Shown: piece after piece, positions 51,080 through 61,259 of the stretch | Layout of the letters: each line of letters opens with the position of its first letter | Numbering within the stretch: position 1 is the stretch's first letter | Source: Lachnospiraceae bacterium C1.1 | GTDB lineage: Bacteria > Bacillota > Clostridia > Lachnospirales > Lachnospiraceae | NCBI GenBank assembly: GCA_030434875.1 | Contig: JAUISW010000001.1 | Location: 1,499,501-1,563,500, forward strand | Direction: 5' to 3' | DNA length: 64,000 nucleotides | Program-made: the position numbers and the translations under genes | Notes under the pieces: model-generated | What the model was told of the DNA's origin: nothing | Database searches by the model: none | What the model saw: the letters and a program-made list of their open reading frames with translations, nothing else

Positions 51080-52298
51080 ATATCTTTATAAACCTCTCTT
51101 TATAAGGATTTCTAAATTTTTGTCTGAATTTTTCCGCGATCTTTGTCTCATATAGAAATTCTCTCTGCATTTCTTTTTTGAAAAATTCGAGAGCCTTGCC
51201 CGTCAAAATTTTTTTGGCATCAGAAGATCTCATAATGACCGGCACTTTAGAATTTTTGCTAAAGTGTGAGATAAGTTCCATGGATTCTTTTCGACATCCA
51301 ATAACCCTGAGATAATAAGGATCAGAAAAATCTTTTTGCTTCATATTCAATAAAATATGTGTCAACGCCCTGCTCACAGAACTATAAGTCCTGTTTTTGC
51401 TTTTTAGTATTTGCGTAAAATCAGAAAAGGACCTGTATTCATCAAGTCTGCTTATGATCCTGTCCTCCAGATCATCCGAGATATCAAAATAGTTTTTATT
51501 CTTTTCAAAATTCATTCTTAGGACATATCCAAGTTCTGCTGAAAAATCATCTGCACTGATCGGACAGCTCTGTTTCCAGATATCATTAAGCATTTCAACT
51601 GACCCTTCCGGCATAAATCCATTAAAGTCAGAAGGATTAAAATCACTTTCTCTTTCGGTCTTTTCCATTAAATTCCGTATAGATCTTGCAGATGTAAACT
51701 TTCCTTCTGTTATTTCACTATTATAGTCACTGTCTTTTCTGCTGATTGTATAAGGCTCAATATTACTTCCGGTTCTTTCAATTGCCTTCAGATATTCCAC
51801 CGCAAGTATGTTGTTGGGACTTTCAAGAATTCTTTCATCACAAACACCATACTCTGCAAGAGTTTTTTCACGGGCAGCAGGAAAACTATATCCCTTGGAA
51901 AGATATCTTAAAAGGATCGCTTTGTATCTGTCATCTTCTTTAGCCAGAATATTACTGATCCTCTTTAAGGGTTCAAGCTCTCCTTCCTCTGTTCCAAATG
52001 CAAGATAATCTACACAGCCTAAAGCATTAAAAAGCTTCACCGCTCCCGAAGCAAAAAACTCTGCACTACCTGTTGACGTATAAGAGTCAAGCAAAATCAC
52101 CGCAGATGCTCCAGCTTTCAAAGCCATTTCTGTCCTTTCCCTGTAACTCATTATTGCAGCAGTTCCACGCTGCACAAAATTTCCGGACATGGCTATAACG
52201 CAAAAATCGGCACCTGTATTCTTCATACAGGTGTCGATAAGATATTTGTGTCCGTTATGAAAAGGATTAAATTCTGCTATTATTCCAAGAATTTTCAT
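51078..52298 (-). CDS. tmcAL: tRNA(Met) cytidine acetate ligase
   Basis: 406-residue enzyme making N4-acetylcytidine at the elongator tRNA-Met wobble base from acetate and ATP. GIIAEFNPFHNGHKYLI is the HxGH nucleotidyltransferase motif; MSGNFVQRGTAAIMSYRERTEMALKAGA and FTSARSIR complete it. The C-terminal half is the helical tRNA-binding part. Formerly annotated as DUF795/YlbM. Confidence 0.95.
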   Translation of the reverse strand: MKILGIIAEFNPFHNGHKYLIDTCMKNTGADFCVIAMSGNFVQRGTAAIMSYRERTEMALKAGASAVILLDSYTSTGSAEFFASGAVKLFNALGCVDYLAFGTEEGELEPLKRISNILAKEDDRYKAILLRYLSKGYSFPAAREKTLAEYGVCDERILESPNNILAVEYLKAIERTGSNIEPYTISRKDSDYNSEITEGKFTSARSIRNLMEKTERESDFNPSDFNGFMPEGSVEMLNDIWKQSCPISADDFSAELGYVLRMNFEKNKNYFDISDDLEDRIISRLDEYRSFSDFTQILKSKNRTYSSVSRALTHILLNMKQKDFSDPYYLRVIGCRKESMELISHFSKNSKVPVIMRSSDAKKILTGKALEFFKKEMQREFLYETKIAEKFRQKFRNPYKERFIKI

Positions 52299-52313
52299 AA
52301 AATTACACTCAAC

Positions 52314-53678
52314 TTAGTTCTTAAACGAATGTATAGGTGCCGGAATTCTTCCCTTACGATTTACAAATGCTGAACAGTCAAACTTATTAATACTCATAAT
52401 CGGAGCATGTCCTAAAAGTCCGCCAAATTCAACATTATCTCCTACCGTTTTACCGACAACAGGGATTATACGAACGGCAGTTGTTTTCTGATTTACCATG
52501 CCAAGTGCCATTTCATCCGCGATCATACCTGCTATTGAAGTTGCCGGGGTATCTCCGGGGATTGCGATCATATCCAGACCTACAGAACAAACACAAGTCA
52601 TTGCCTCAAGCTTTTCAAGTGTAAGCGCTCCTGCTTCTACTGCATTTATCATTCCCTGATCTTCACTTACAGGGATAAACGCTCCTGAAAGACCTCCTAC
52701 ATAGCTTGATGCCATTACTCCGCCCTTCTTCACCTGATCATTGAGCAAAGCAAGCGCAGCGGTAGTTCCCGGCGCTCCGGCATACTCGACACCGATCTCC
52801 TCTAAAATATCAGCAACCGAGTCACCTATTGCCGGTGTTGGTGCCAAAGAAAGATCTATAATTCCAAAAGGTATGTTCAATCTTCTTGAAGCTTCCTGTG
52901 CCACAAGCTGTCCAACACGTGTTATCTTAAATGCGGTTTTCTTTATCTTCTCGCAAAGAACTTCAAAGTTTTCTCCACGCACACTTTCCAATGCTGTCTT
53001 AACAACACCCGGACCACTTACGCCGACATTGATCACGGCGTCACCTTCAGTAACCCCGTGGAATGCTCCTGCCATAAACGGGTTATCATCCGGAGCATTA
53101 CAAAATACTACGAGTTTTGTACAACCGTAGGAATCATTATCTTTTGTAAGTTCAGCAGCCTCTTTTACTATATCACCCATAAGTCGGACTGCATCCATAT
53201 TTATTCCTGTCTTTGTTGAACCAAGGTTCACACTTGAGCAAAGGAAATCTGTTTCAGCAAGTGCCTTGGGAATTGAGCGTATAAGCAATTCATCTGCCTT
53301 TGTCATGCTCTTTGATACCAATGCCGAATAACCACCTATAAAATTAACTCCGAGCTTTTTAGCACAATTATCAAGAACTTTTGCGATCTTTACAAAGTCA
53401 GCAGAGGTTTTTGCAGCTGCTCCTCCAACAAGTGCTATAGGTGTTACGGATATTCTCTTATTAACGATCGGAATTCCGTATTCTCTCTCAATCTCACGTC
53501 CTGTAGAAACCAGATCTTTAGCTACACGACAGATCTTAGCTTCAATTTTGGAGCATACTTCATCAATATCAGAATCTATACAGTCCATAAGGCTTATTCC
53601 TAATGTAATTGTCCTTACATCAAGATTCGCCTTTTCAATCATGTCATTCGTTTCTTTAACTTCGTAGATGTTTATCAT
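52314..53678 (-). CDS. DUF711/UPF0210 family protein
   Basis: 454 residues with [58 protein letters not shown] and the glycyl-rich [20 protein letters not shown]. Well-conserved in Firmicutes and archaea, biochemically uncharacterised, and routinely next to the ACT-domain protein encoded just upstream. The pairing suggests an amino-acid-sensing role. Confidence 0.93.
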   Translation of the reverse strand: MINIYEVKETNDMIEKANLDVRTITLGISLMDCIDSDIDEVCSKIEAKICRVAKDLVSTGREIEREYGIPIVNKRISVTPIALVGGAAAKTSADFVKIAKVLDNCAKKLGVNFIGGYSALVSKSMTKADELLIRSIPKALAETDFLCSSVNLGSTKTGINMDAVRLMGDIVKEAAELTKDNDSYGCTKLVVFCNAPDDNPFMAGAFHGVTEGDAVINVGVSGPGVVKTALESVRGENFEVLCEKIKKTAFKITRVGQLVAQEASRRLNIPFGIIDLSLAPTPAIGDSVADILEEIGVEYAGAPGTTAALALLNDQVKKGGVMASSYVGGLSGAFIPVSEDQGMINAVEAGALTLEKLEAMTCVCSVGLDMIAIPGDTPATSIAGMIADEMALGMVNQKTTAVRIIPVVGKTVGDNVEFGGLLGHAPIMSINKFDCSAFVNRKGRIPAPIHSFKN

Positions 53679-53732
53679 AAAATGCCGCTCTCCTTCTCTT
53701 TACACAGTAAATTTCAAAAAATATCGATCTGA

Positions 53733-54005
53733 TCAAATCCTGTGCATGGAGTCAAAGATATCTTCAAGCTGACATTTTACTACTACGCCGATTTCCCTGC
53801 CTACCTGCTCAAGCTCAGCAGAAGCATCATCAAAAGGTTTAGCACTTTCCGCAAAATCAACGATCATCATCATGTTAAAATATCCACTGACAATCGTCTG
53901 GGAGATATCAAGAATATTGATCCTGTTGCTGGCGAGGTATGTACATACCTTTGCTATGATACCTACGGTATCTTTTCCGACTACGGTAATGATTACTTTC
54001 TTCAT
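53733..54005 (-). CDS. ACT-domain protein (UPF0237)
   Basis: 90 residues, one ACT domain: KKVIITVVGKDTVGIIAKVCTYLASNRINILDISQTIVSGYFNMMMIVDF. ACT domains sense amino acids as dimers. It resembles GcvR-type halves but is a single domain. Cotranscribed with the DUF711 gene. Confidence 0.94.
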   Translation of the reverse strand: MKKVIITVVGKDTVGIIAKVCTYLASNRINILDISQTIVSGYFNMMMIVDFAESAKPFDDASAELEQVGREIGVVVKCQLEDIFDSMHRI

Positions 54006-54017
54006 AATAATATTCTC

Positions 54018-54821
54018 CTATACTTCCACACATTCCGAGCATTCATTTCTTTTTGCAACGGAAAGTCTGAAATCCTTCGGAATCGAGCCTCCTCCAATCA
54101 TCTTAAGCTCCATTCTTACTGTCTCGTAAGCAAGTTCTTCCAAGTTGTTTTCTTTACTTAAATGTCCCAGTAACAAATATCTTAAAAATTCTCCCCTGTC
54201 TATCAAGTCAAGAGTAAGCGTTGCCGCAGTATCGTTCGAAAGATGACCTTTTCCCGAAAGTATCCTCTGCTTTAGATAATACGGATAATTTCCTGCTTCA
54301 ACCATTCTTACATCATGATTTGCCTCTAATAAAAGTGCAGAAACTCCATTAAGCCTGTCTAAAATATAATTGTCATAAGTGCCCAGATCCGTCACTACCG
54401 CTGCCGCACTTTTTCCGGAATTAAAACGGTATGCTACAGGCTCTGCGGCGTCATGTGATATCCTTATCGGATCGATCACCATATCTTTTATCTTAAAACT
54501 TTCATCTGCTCTTACCTCATGAAAAAGTTCCTGAGGTGTATTTGCCATATCCTTCTTTGTCAGAAGTGCTTCGATCGTGCCTCTGCTTGCATAAATAGGA
54601 AGCCCATATCGTCTGGTCATAACGCCCAGACCCTTTATATGGTCTAAATGTTCATGGGTTATCAGTATCCCATCAAGTCCGGAAGCCTCTACAGAGAGTC
54701 CGCTTAATCCTAGTTCTATGCGTTTTCCTGAAATCCCGGCATCTACTATCAGATTGGTATCTCCAGATCCGATGTAGGTACAGTTGCCGGAGCTTCCGGA
54801 GGCAATGGAACAAAATCTCAT
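54018..54821 (-). CDS. walJ: MBL-fold exonuclease-like protein WalJ (YycJ)
   Basis: 267 residues with CSIASGSSGNCTYIGSGDTNLIVDAGISGKRIE and LITHEHLDHIKGL (metal site), LLEANHDVRMVEAG, KGHLSND. In Bacillus it stands with walRK; here it follows the FtsA-like gene with a 1-bp overlap. Members have 5'-3' DNA exonuclease activity linked to mismatch repair. Confidence 0.92.
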   Translation of the reverse strand: MRFCSIASGSSGNCTYIGSGDTNLIVDAGISGKRIELGLSGLSVEASGLDGILITHEHLDHIKGLGVMTRRYGLPIYASRGTIEALLTKKDMANTPQELFHEVRADESFKIKDMVIDPIRISHDAAEPVAYRFNSGKSAAAVVTDLGTYDNYILDRLNGVSALLLEANHDVRMVEAGNYPYYLKQRILSGKGHLSNDTAATLTLDLIDRGEFLRYLLLGHLSKENNLEELAYETVRMELKMIGGGSIPKDFRLSVAKRNECSECVEV

Positions 54822-57103
54822 TAATCATTCCTCCAGTATATCTCGAGCCTGTCTCCATTATGAAGCTGCTCAACAAATTCAGCATCGCGTCCGTTTATCT
54901 TAGTTGCAACAGATGTTCCATGCGGTGTCGAACGGTCAAAATCTATATAGTTGAATACATCAACATATATGTAATTATCCTTACCGGTCATTCTTACAGG
55001 CTGGTTATTTACTATAACCTCTATATCTCCCGTAAGGATCGGCTTTTCTTCAAGTTTACCGGCTATCTTATCCTTTAATTTCTTTAAGGCATCCTCAGGT
55101 TTTTCTATGGCAGAGATTTCCTCCTCCTCTTCCTGATCAGCTTCTTCCCTGGCCGGCTCTTCTGCAGGCATTTCTTTTGCCTTTTGATAATTTGGTGAAG
55201 CATTAAGTGCTGCCTCAGCTTTATTGACAGCCTCCATCATGCGTTTTACGGAAGCCTCTGCCTCAGCCTTATCCATTGCAGATTTTTCCTCTGCTGCAGC
55301 CGCTTCTGATTTAGCCTCGTCAACGCTGCCATATGACGGCATCTGTTCTTTTAAAGTCCAGTCAACAGTAAAATTATCATATACTTCCGTAAGAGGGGAT
55401 GCTATCTCATGATTAACGTAGATCTCAGTACCCTCTTCGAGCTGAACATCCATGAAATCCAGAATCTGCTCAACCGAGTAGAATTTTCTCATTTCTACCT
55501 GATCTCCATCCTGTATCTCATAATAACCGTTTTTCATAACGCCATTTACAAGCGCAAATTTAGGAAGACTTATAAGCTGTTTATTTATATTCACACTTAT
55601 CGTATCCGTAAATCCCGGAAGCTTATCAAGAAGAACAGTGACAGGTGCACCAGCCGTTGAAGGTGTGATCTCAATACTGTCTCCTGCTTTTACCTTTTCA
55701 GACAATGTAGCTATTTTTCCGTTAAGCTTGATTACAGCGGCATCACCCGGATCTCCTCTTCTTACTTCCTTCTTTCCGTTCATTGTAAAGCGGATCTCAT
55801 TTCCACGTTTCGGGAAAAGATCCTCATTTGAAAATCCGGCCTGCATTGCTGCATCAGAAATCCGAAGATTAGAATTATCGTAAAGTTTTATCTGTTCACC
55901 ATTAAAATCAAGGAAAATGAAGTTGTTCTTCATATTGTAGAAATTAAGGCAGATTCCTATAGGAGTAACCAGTAAAGAATCCTGCTTCACATCAACCTTA
56001 AAATCTACAGCCTTAAGAACTTCCTCACCCCTTACAGCAACTCTCTGACAGCTTATATCAAGTTCTTTTGCAAGTACTTCCGTAAAACCTGGTGCTTTTC
56101 CGCCGCCACCTACAACGAATACAGCACTTACGCTCTTATCACCGTTCAGTTTCTTGATCCTGTCGGCGATTTCCTTTGTCATTGTATTGATGCATGGTTC
56201 TATTGTCTTTTTTACTTCCTCAGGCGTTACAGTCTGCTCAAGACCCATAATATCATGGAAAATTATAGGCTCGGTCAGCGAAGCACTTCTCTTGATATGC
56301 TCTGCTTCCTTAAATTCTACAAGATATTCCTTGGCAATGACCTCAGTGATCTCATCTCCGGCACTTGGTATCATACCATAAGCTACGATAGTCTCATCTT
56401 TTGTTATACAGATATCACTTGTTCCGGCTCCAACGTCTACAAGCGCAATATTAAGCATTCTGTATGACTCAGGGATCGCAACTTCCATTGCTGCAATAGG
56501 CTCCAGTGTAAGATTTGCAACACGAAGACCTGCCATTCCAACGGCTTTATAAAGTCCATCAACTACTTCATCCGGAAGGAATGTTGCTATAATATCCGCG
56601 CTTATCCTTTCCGCTTTATGATTTTCCAGACTGCTCATCTGGTAATCATTTAAGAAATAGTGCTCAACCGTATAACCAACGCAATAAAAATGGATCCTCA
56701 GGTCATTATTTTTCTCAAACTCGGCGTAAGCTTCCTGTGCTCCCTTAAGTTCAAGGGAATACACATCTTCTGCCGTGACATCTCTTTCCTCATCAAAAAC
56801 TTTTTCAACATGGACATTAACTGTTCTCAGCACACGTCCTGCAGCTGCTATACAGACATCATCCAACGGGCGTCCCAGTCTTTCTTCAAGAATTCCTGTC
56901 ACTTCCTTGATCTCATTTGCTACGCCCTCGATTTTGTGGATCTGACCATCAAGCATGACTCTTGCATCATGTTCTCTTGACTGCATTCCAATAACGTGGA
57001 ATTTATGATCCTTTTCATATCCTACAGTTCCAACAATACTTCTTGTTCCGATGTCCAGGCCATATACCAGCGGCTCTGTTATTCTGTTTTTGTCATTAAC
57101 CAT
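54821..57103 (-). CDS. Long FtsA/PilM-type actin-fold protein
   Basis: 760 residues. The N-terminal 400 are an ASKHA ATPase: VYGLDIGTRSIVGTVG (phosphate 1), VDVGAGTSDICITKD (phosphate 2), VVGGGGKAPGF (adenosine), matching FtsA and PilM. The rest is unlike FtsA: a beta-rich region with GDSIEITPSTAGAPVTVLLD-like repeats, an Ala/Glu-rich coiled region (about 600-690) and a C-terminal beta-grasp-like part. It lacks the amphipathic membrane helix of FtsA at the end. Probably not the divisome FtsA itself. Overlaps coaE by 8 bp. Confidence 0.8.
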   Translation of the reverse strand: MVNDKNRITEPLVYGLDIGTRSIVGTVGYEKDHKFHVIGMQSREHDARVMLDGQIHKIEGVANEIKEVTGILEERLGRPLDDVCIAAAGRVLRTVNVHVEKVFDEERDVTAEDVYSLELKGAQEAYAEFEKNNDLRIHFYCVGYTVEHYFLNDYQMSSLENHKAERISADIIATFLPDEVVDGLYKAVGMAGLRVANLTLEPIAAMEVAIPESYRMLNIALVDVGAGTSDICITKDETIVAYGMIPSAGDEITEVIAKEYLVEFKEAEHIKRSASLTEPIIFHDIMGLEQTVTPEEVKKTIEPCINTMTKEIADRIKKLNGDKSVSAVFVVGGGGKAPGFTEVLAKELDISCQRVAVRGEEVLKAVDFKVDVKQDSLLVTPIGICLNFYNMKNNFIFLDFNGEQIKLYDNSNLRISDAAMQAGFSNEDLFPKRGNEIRFTMNGKKEVRRGDPGDAAVIKLNGKIATLSEKVKAGDSIEITPSTAGAPVTVLLDKLPGFTDTISVNINKQLISLPKFALVNGVMKNGYYEIQDGDQVEMRKFYSVEQILDFMDVQLEEGTEIYVNHEIASPLTEVYDNFTVDWTLKEQMPSYGSVDEAKSEAAAAEEKSAMDKAEAEASVKRMMEAVNKAEAALNASPNYQKAKEMPAEEPAREEADQEEEEEISAIEKPEDALKKLKDKIAGKLEEKPILTGDIEVIVNNQPVRMTGKDNYIYVDVFNYIDFDRSTPHGTSVATKINGRDAEFVEQLHNGDRLEIYWRND

Positions 57104-57686
57104 TGATTACCCCTTCAATCTGCTTAAAGCTCTCCTCTAAAGTCCCCGAATTATCAATTACTACTCTTGCATAGCGTCTGAACATGTCATCGCTAAGCTG
57201 ATTTTTCATGATGCTCTCTGTTTTCTCATCCGAATACCCCCTCGACATCTTAAGCCTTTGTCTTCTGACATCATCAGATGCATAGATATACCACAGTTCA
57301 TCACAAACCTGCTCATATCCTTCTTCTATGAGCAAAGCAGCCTCCAGAAAATAAAAGTCCCGTTTTCCAAGCTTTTCTTCTCTTTCTATATCCTGAATTA
57401 TATATTCCCTTACCGCAGGATGAATTATAGAATTTACCGATGCCAAAAGCCCCTTATCAGTAAATATCTTAGCGGCCATTTTTTGTCTGTCTATTGACCC
57501 GTCTTCCCGCAATATATCATCATTCAGCAAACTGACAAGTCTCATGTAACAGGCTTTACCGGGCTGTGTCACAAGATGTGCGACCTCATCTGCCCTTACG
57601 ACCTTTGCATTATAATTCTTCCCAAGAAACTCCATTATTGCAGACTTTCCGGCACCCACACCGCCGGTGATCCCTATAATCTTCAT
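57096..57686 (-). CDS. coaE: Dephospho-CoA kinase
   Basis: 196-residue last enzyme of coenzyme A synthesis. P-loop GITGGVGAGKSAIM, DEVAH, HPAVREYI and the lid (RQRLKMSRGYSDEKTESIMKNQLS). Four bases after polA, the classical polA-coaE pair. Confidence 0.97.
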   Translation of the reverse strand: MKIIGITGGVGAGKSAIMEFLGKNYNAKVVRADEVAHLVTQPGKACYMRLVSLLNDDILREDGSIDRQKMAAKIFTDKGLLASVNSIIHPAVREYIIQDIEREEKLGKRDFYFLEAALLIEEGYEQVCDELWYIYASDDVRRQRLKMSRGYSDEKTESIMKNQLSDDMFRRYARVVIDNSGTLEESFKQIEGVING

Positions 57687-57689
57687 AAT

Positions 57690-60227
57690 TTAATGCGCCT
57701 CATCCCAATTAGATCCGTTCTTGACCTCTACCTCCAGCGGGACAGCAAGTTTCGCCGCCCCCATCATTTCTTCCTCTAAGATCTTTTCTACTGCCTCTTC
57801 CTCGCCTGGAGCTGTTTCAATAAGCAACTCATCGTGGATCTGCAGTAAAAGTTTTGACTTAAGTCCTTCAGCTTTAAGTCTGTTAAAGACCCTTATCATC
57901 GCTATTTTTATGATATCAGCAGCTGTTCCCTGAATAGGAGCATTCATTGCAACTCTTTCTCCAAAAGAGCGCTGCATGAAATTTGAAGATTTAAGTTCCG
58001 GTAACGGGCGTCTTCTTTTATAAAGAGTCTCTGCAAAGCCCTTTTCTTTTGCTGATGAAACAAGATCATCAAGGAACGCCTTCACTCCGGGATATGTTTC
58101 AAAATATTTTTCTATATATTCAGAAGCTTCTTTCCTGCTGATCGAAAGTCCCTGACTCAGACCAAAAGAGCTTATTCCGTATACAATCCCGAAATTTACA
58201 GCTTTTGCGTTACGCCTCATCTCTGATGTTACCTCATTAAAAGGTACATGGAAAACCTCCGAAGCTGTTATTGCATGTATGTCCTCTTCTTTATTATATG
58301 CATCTATAAGTTTCTGATCTCCGGACATTGCCGCCAGAATCCTTAATTCGATCTGAGAATAGTCAGCATCCGTAAAAGTCCATCCGTCTCTTGGAACAAA
58401 GGCTTTTCTGAGTTCCCTTCCAAGCTCTGTTCTTACAGGAATATTCTGAAGATTCGGATCCGCAGAACTGATTCTTCCTGTTGCAGTAATTGTCTGATTG
58501 AGGCTCGAATGTATCCTTCCTTCCTCATCTATAAATGCAGCAAGACCATCGGCATAAGTAGCCTTAAGTTTTGCAAGGGTTCTGTACTCAAGGACATCAT
58601 TTACAAAAGGAACCTCAGGTGCAAGTTTCTCAAGAACACCTGCTGCTGTAGAATATCCTGTCTTTGTCTTTTTGCCGCCCTTAAGTCCCATTTTCTCAAA
58701 TAAGATAACTCCAAGCTGTTTTGGGGAATTGATATTAAACTCTTCTCCTGCTGCTTTGTGAATTTTATCTTCCAAAGCTTCAATACGCTCTGCAAGCATA
58801 GCACTGAAGTCAGTAAGAACGTCTTTTCTGATGGCTATACCCTCAGCCTCCATCTTTGAGAGAACTTCTTCAAGAGGAAGCTCCACTTTAAGCAGGAGTT
58901 CTTTCATTCCGGCTTCTTCTACTGCCCTGTAATATTTTTCGCCTTTTTCAAAAGCTTCCACAGCAGCTATTTCCGGATTCTCCGAAATCCCATAATCGTT
59001 TCTGGTAGGATCAGAAAGATACATGGCTATCTCTGTATCGATCATTTTTTCAGAATAATCTATATTAAGATTTTTATATAATTTCTTAAACTTAGAGCCA
59101 TAAATAATACCGCTAACTTTTTCCAGAAGTTTTTTTAATTCGCCTTCAATATAAGCAGTTGTAATAAATCCAACAGGCTTAATGGCAAAAGCGCCCTTTT
59201 CCGAAACAAATGTGATCTCTTCAATTTCATTTTTATCAAATGAAATACCAAATCCTATTTTTTCCAAAGGAGCAAGTTCTGTAAAAAGATTATCTGCCTC
59301 TGAAAGCTCTTCAATAAGCTTAAAACTATGCTTTTTCTCTGTTTCAGCCGCCTCCATCGAGCCGCCAAGCCTTGAAAAGAGATTTTTAAGCTCTAGTTCT
59401 TTTATCATTTCAAGTGCTTCAGGAGTCCCCGGATCGTTATATAAAGCGTCTTCTATTTTGTAATCAAATTCAGCTGATGTATTGATGGTTGCAAGAGTAT
59501 AGCTAAGCTCCGCCATGTCAAAATGTTCTTCAAGTGATTCACGTATGCTCTTTTTCTTAACATCCGCAATATGATTCCTGACGCCTTCGAGATTTCCAAA
59601 TTGCTGTAAAAGCTCTGTTGCAGTCTTTTCACCTATTTTAGGAACTCCGGGAATATTATCAGAAGAATCTCCCATAAGTGCCTTGAGGTCAATGATCCCC
59701 ATAGGCTCTACTTTGTACTCTTCCACGACTTTCTCAGGAGTAAATCTTTCAGTTGTTGTCTGGCCTTTGACAGTTCTTGGCAGAAGGAGTGTAACATCCT
59801 TTGTAACCAGCTGAAGAAGATCTCTGTCTCCCGAAACTATTACGGATTCTATCCCCTTTTTCTCAGCTATTCTTGAAATAGAACCCAGTATATCATCAGC
59901 TTCGATTCCCGGCTTTGATACTACGGTAATACCCATAGCTTCCAAAAGCTTTCTAGCCATCGGTATCTGCTGTCTTAATTCCTCGGGCATAGGTTTTCTC
60001 GTACCTTTGTAGTCAGCAAAAACAGCATGCCTGAAAGTCGGTGCATGCTCGTCAAAGGCTACAGTAAGATACTGAGGCTTTTCCTCGTCTATAATTTTTA
60101 ATAAAATATTGAAAAATCCGTAGATGGCACCCGTATGAATTCCGGATGAATTAGTCAGATCAGGTACACCGTAAAAAGCGCGATGCATCATCGAGTGTCC
60201 GTCAATCAGAAGTATTTTATCGCTCAT
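57690..60227 (-). CDS. polA: DNA polymerase I
   Basis: 845 residues: 5'-3' exonuclease (about 1-290; KILLIDGHSMMHRAFYG, GDSSDNIPGVPKIGEKTA), a degenerate 3'-5' exonuclease region (about 300-460) whose DxE metal motif is missing, so no proofreading is expected, and the polymerase (motif A DADYSQIELRILA, motif B RRNAKAVNFGIVYGIS, motif C LLQIHDELLIE). Fills gaps after Okazaki maturation and repair. Confidence 0.97.
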   Translation of the reverse strand: MSDKILLIDGHSMMHRAFYGVPDLTNSSGIHTGAIYGFFNILLKIIDEEKPQYLTVAFDEHAPTFRHAVFADYKGTRKPMPEELRQQIPMARKLLEAMGITVVSKPGIEADDILGSISRIAEKKGIESVIVSGDRDLLQLVTKDVTLLLPRTVKGQTTTERFTPEKVVEEYKVEPMGIIDLKALMGDSSDNIPGVPKIGEKTATELLQQFGNLEGVRNHIADVKKKSIRESLEEHFDMAELSYTLATINTSAEFDYKIEDALYNDPGTPEALEMIKELELKNLFSRLGGSMEAAETEKKHSFKLIEELSEADNLFTELAPLEKIGFGISFDKNEIEEITFVSEKGAFAIKPVGFITTAYIEGELKKLLEKVSGIIYGSKFKKLYKNLNIDYSEKMIDTEIAMYLSDPTRNDYGISENPEIAAVEAFEKGEKYYRAVEEAGMKELLLKVELPLEEVLSKMEAEGIAIRKDVLTDFSAMLAERIEALEDKIHKAAGEEFNINSPKQLGVILFEKMGLKGGKKTKTGYSTAAGVLEKLAPEVPFVNDVLEYRTLAKLKATYADGLAAFIDEEGRIHSSLNQTITATGRISSADPNLQNIPVRTELGRELRKAFVPRDGWTFTDADYSQIELRILAAMSGDQKLIDAYNKEEDIHAITASEVFHVPFNEVTSEMRRNAKAVNFGIVYGISSFGLSQGLSISRKEASEYIEKYFETYPGVKAFLDDLVSSAKEKGFAETLYKRRRPLPELKSSNFMQRSFGERVAMNAPIQGTAADIIKIAMIRVFNRLKAEGLKSKLLLQIHDELLIETAPGEEEAVEKILEEEMMGAAKLAVPLEVEVKNGSNWDEAH

Positions 60228-60245
60228 CTGTCTTGCAAGTGTCCT

Positions 60246-60563
60246 TTATAAGAAAAATAAAATCAAATTCACTAGTGTTAGAAATCCTGCAACGCCCTCT
60301 AATATAAAGACTATTGCCTGAATGCGGTCTGCAAAAAGAACCCTCTGCTTTGTTTTGTAGAGCCTGTCATCAAGCTCTTTTTTTAGATCAAGCGTTTCGC
60401 CGTCCTCAAGGTGTCTCAATCCCTCCATAAGAAGATACCTTATCTCTAACTCATCATAGCAGTCAGCACATTCTATAATATGGCTATGCAGCACGCGCAT
60501 TTGCTCAATATTCAGTTTATTTTCAAGATAAGGCTGGAGTAGATTCTCAACATCCTTACACAT
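60246..60563 (-). CDS. Zinc-finger membrane protein (zf-HC2/anti-sigma-like)
   Basis: 105 residues with MCKDVENLLQPYLENKLN ... HIIECADCYDEL (H-x3-C-x2-C zinc-binding anti-sigma motif) and one C-terminal TM (about 80-104). The start is placed at the third in-frame ATG (60563; AAGGA seven bases upstream), which gives the family's usual MxC start. No ECF sigma factor is next to it, so its partner is unknown. Confidence 0.8.
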   Translation of the reverse strand: MCKDVENLLQPYLENKLNIEQMRVLHSHIIECADCYDELEIRYLLMEGLRHLEDGETLDLKKELDDRLYKTKQRVLFADRIQAIVFILEGVAGFLTLVNLILFFL

Positions 60564-60611
60564 TCCATAATCCTTCACCATTGTCCTTATCATACCATAT
60601 TTACTGTTTTT

Positions 60612-61127
60612 TTAAAAGTATTTCGTCATGACTTCTTTCTCTATTTCAGAGACTATATCCTCAACATTTTTTCCGCTTTCATCTATGGTGTGATCGGCAT
60701 ATTTCTCATAAAGAGGCACTCTCTCATCATAAATATCCCTAAGTGTCTGTCCCTCTTTTACAACAACTCCACGTTCCTTGATATTACCAAGTCGGACTGT
60801 CAGATCCTCAAATCCTACTTTCAAGTATACAATTATGCCGTTTTCCTTAAAGTGCTCCATTTCTTCTTTTCCGTAGACTGCACTTCCACCGGTAGAAATC
60901 ACAGAATTTTCTGCTTCTATTGCAGAGTTTATCCGGTTTTCTACTTCGACAAATCCATCAACGCCCTCTTCTTCTATAATTTCACTCAGCTTTTTTCCTG
61001 TCTTATTTTGTATAACAATATCAGCATCTATAAAATTTCTGCCTGTGACTTTTGCAAGAATTACGCCAACAGTACTTTTTCCTGAAGCGGGCATACCTAT
61101 CAGAACCAGATTAGTTTTTTTATTCAT
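60612..61127 (-). CDS. aroK: Shikimate kinase
   Basis: 171 residues; phosphorylates shikimate in aromatic amino-acid synthesis. P-loop LIGMPASGKSTVGVILAK, DADIVIQNKTGKKLSEI, VISTGGSAVYGKEEM and RVPLYEKYADHTID are diagnostic. Not in an aro cluster here. Confidence 0.93.
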   Translation of the reverse strand: MNKKTNLVLIGMPASGKSTVGVILAKVTGRNFIDADIVIQNKTGKKLSEIIEEEGVDGFVEVENRINSAIEAENSVISTGGSAVYGKEEMEHFKENGIIVYLKVGFEDLTVRLGNIKERGVVVKEGQTLRDIYDERVPLYEKYADHTIDESGKNVEDIVSEIEKEVMTKYF

Positions 61128-61167
61128 AATTATTTCTCCAATTATCCAAACTTAAATCCATATACAA

Positions 61168-61221
61168 CAAAAGCTTTCGGAGATTGTGACAGGGGGAAAC
61201 TGTCATCACCGAAAGCTTTTG
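61168..61221 (-). terminator. Nested hairpin terminator downstream of the HPr-like gene
   Basis: CAAAAGCTTTCGG (61168-61180) and CCGAAAGCTTTTG (61209-61221) enclose a second hairpin TGACAG/CTGTCA. A T-rich tail follows on the minus strand. Confidence 0.7.
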
Positions 61222-61259
61222 CTTAACAATATCTATACTCCATTAACCTGATCAGATAC

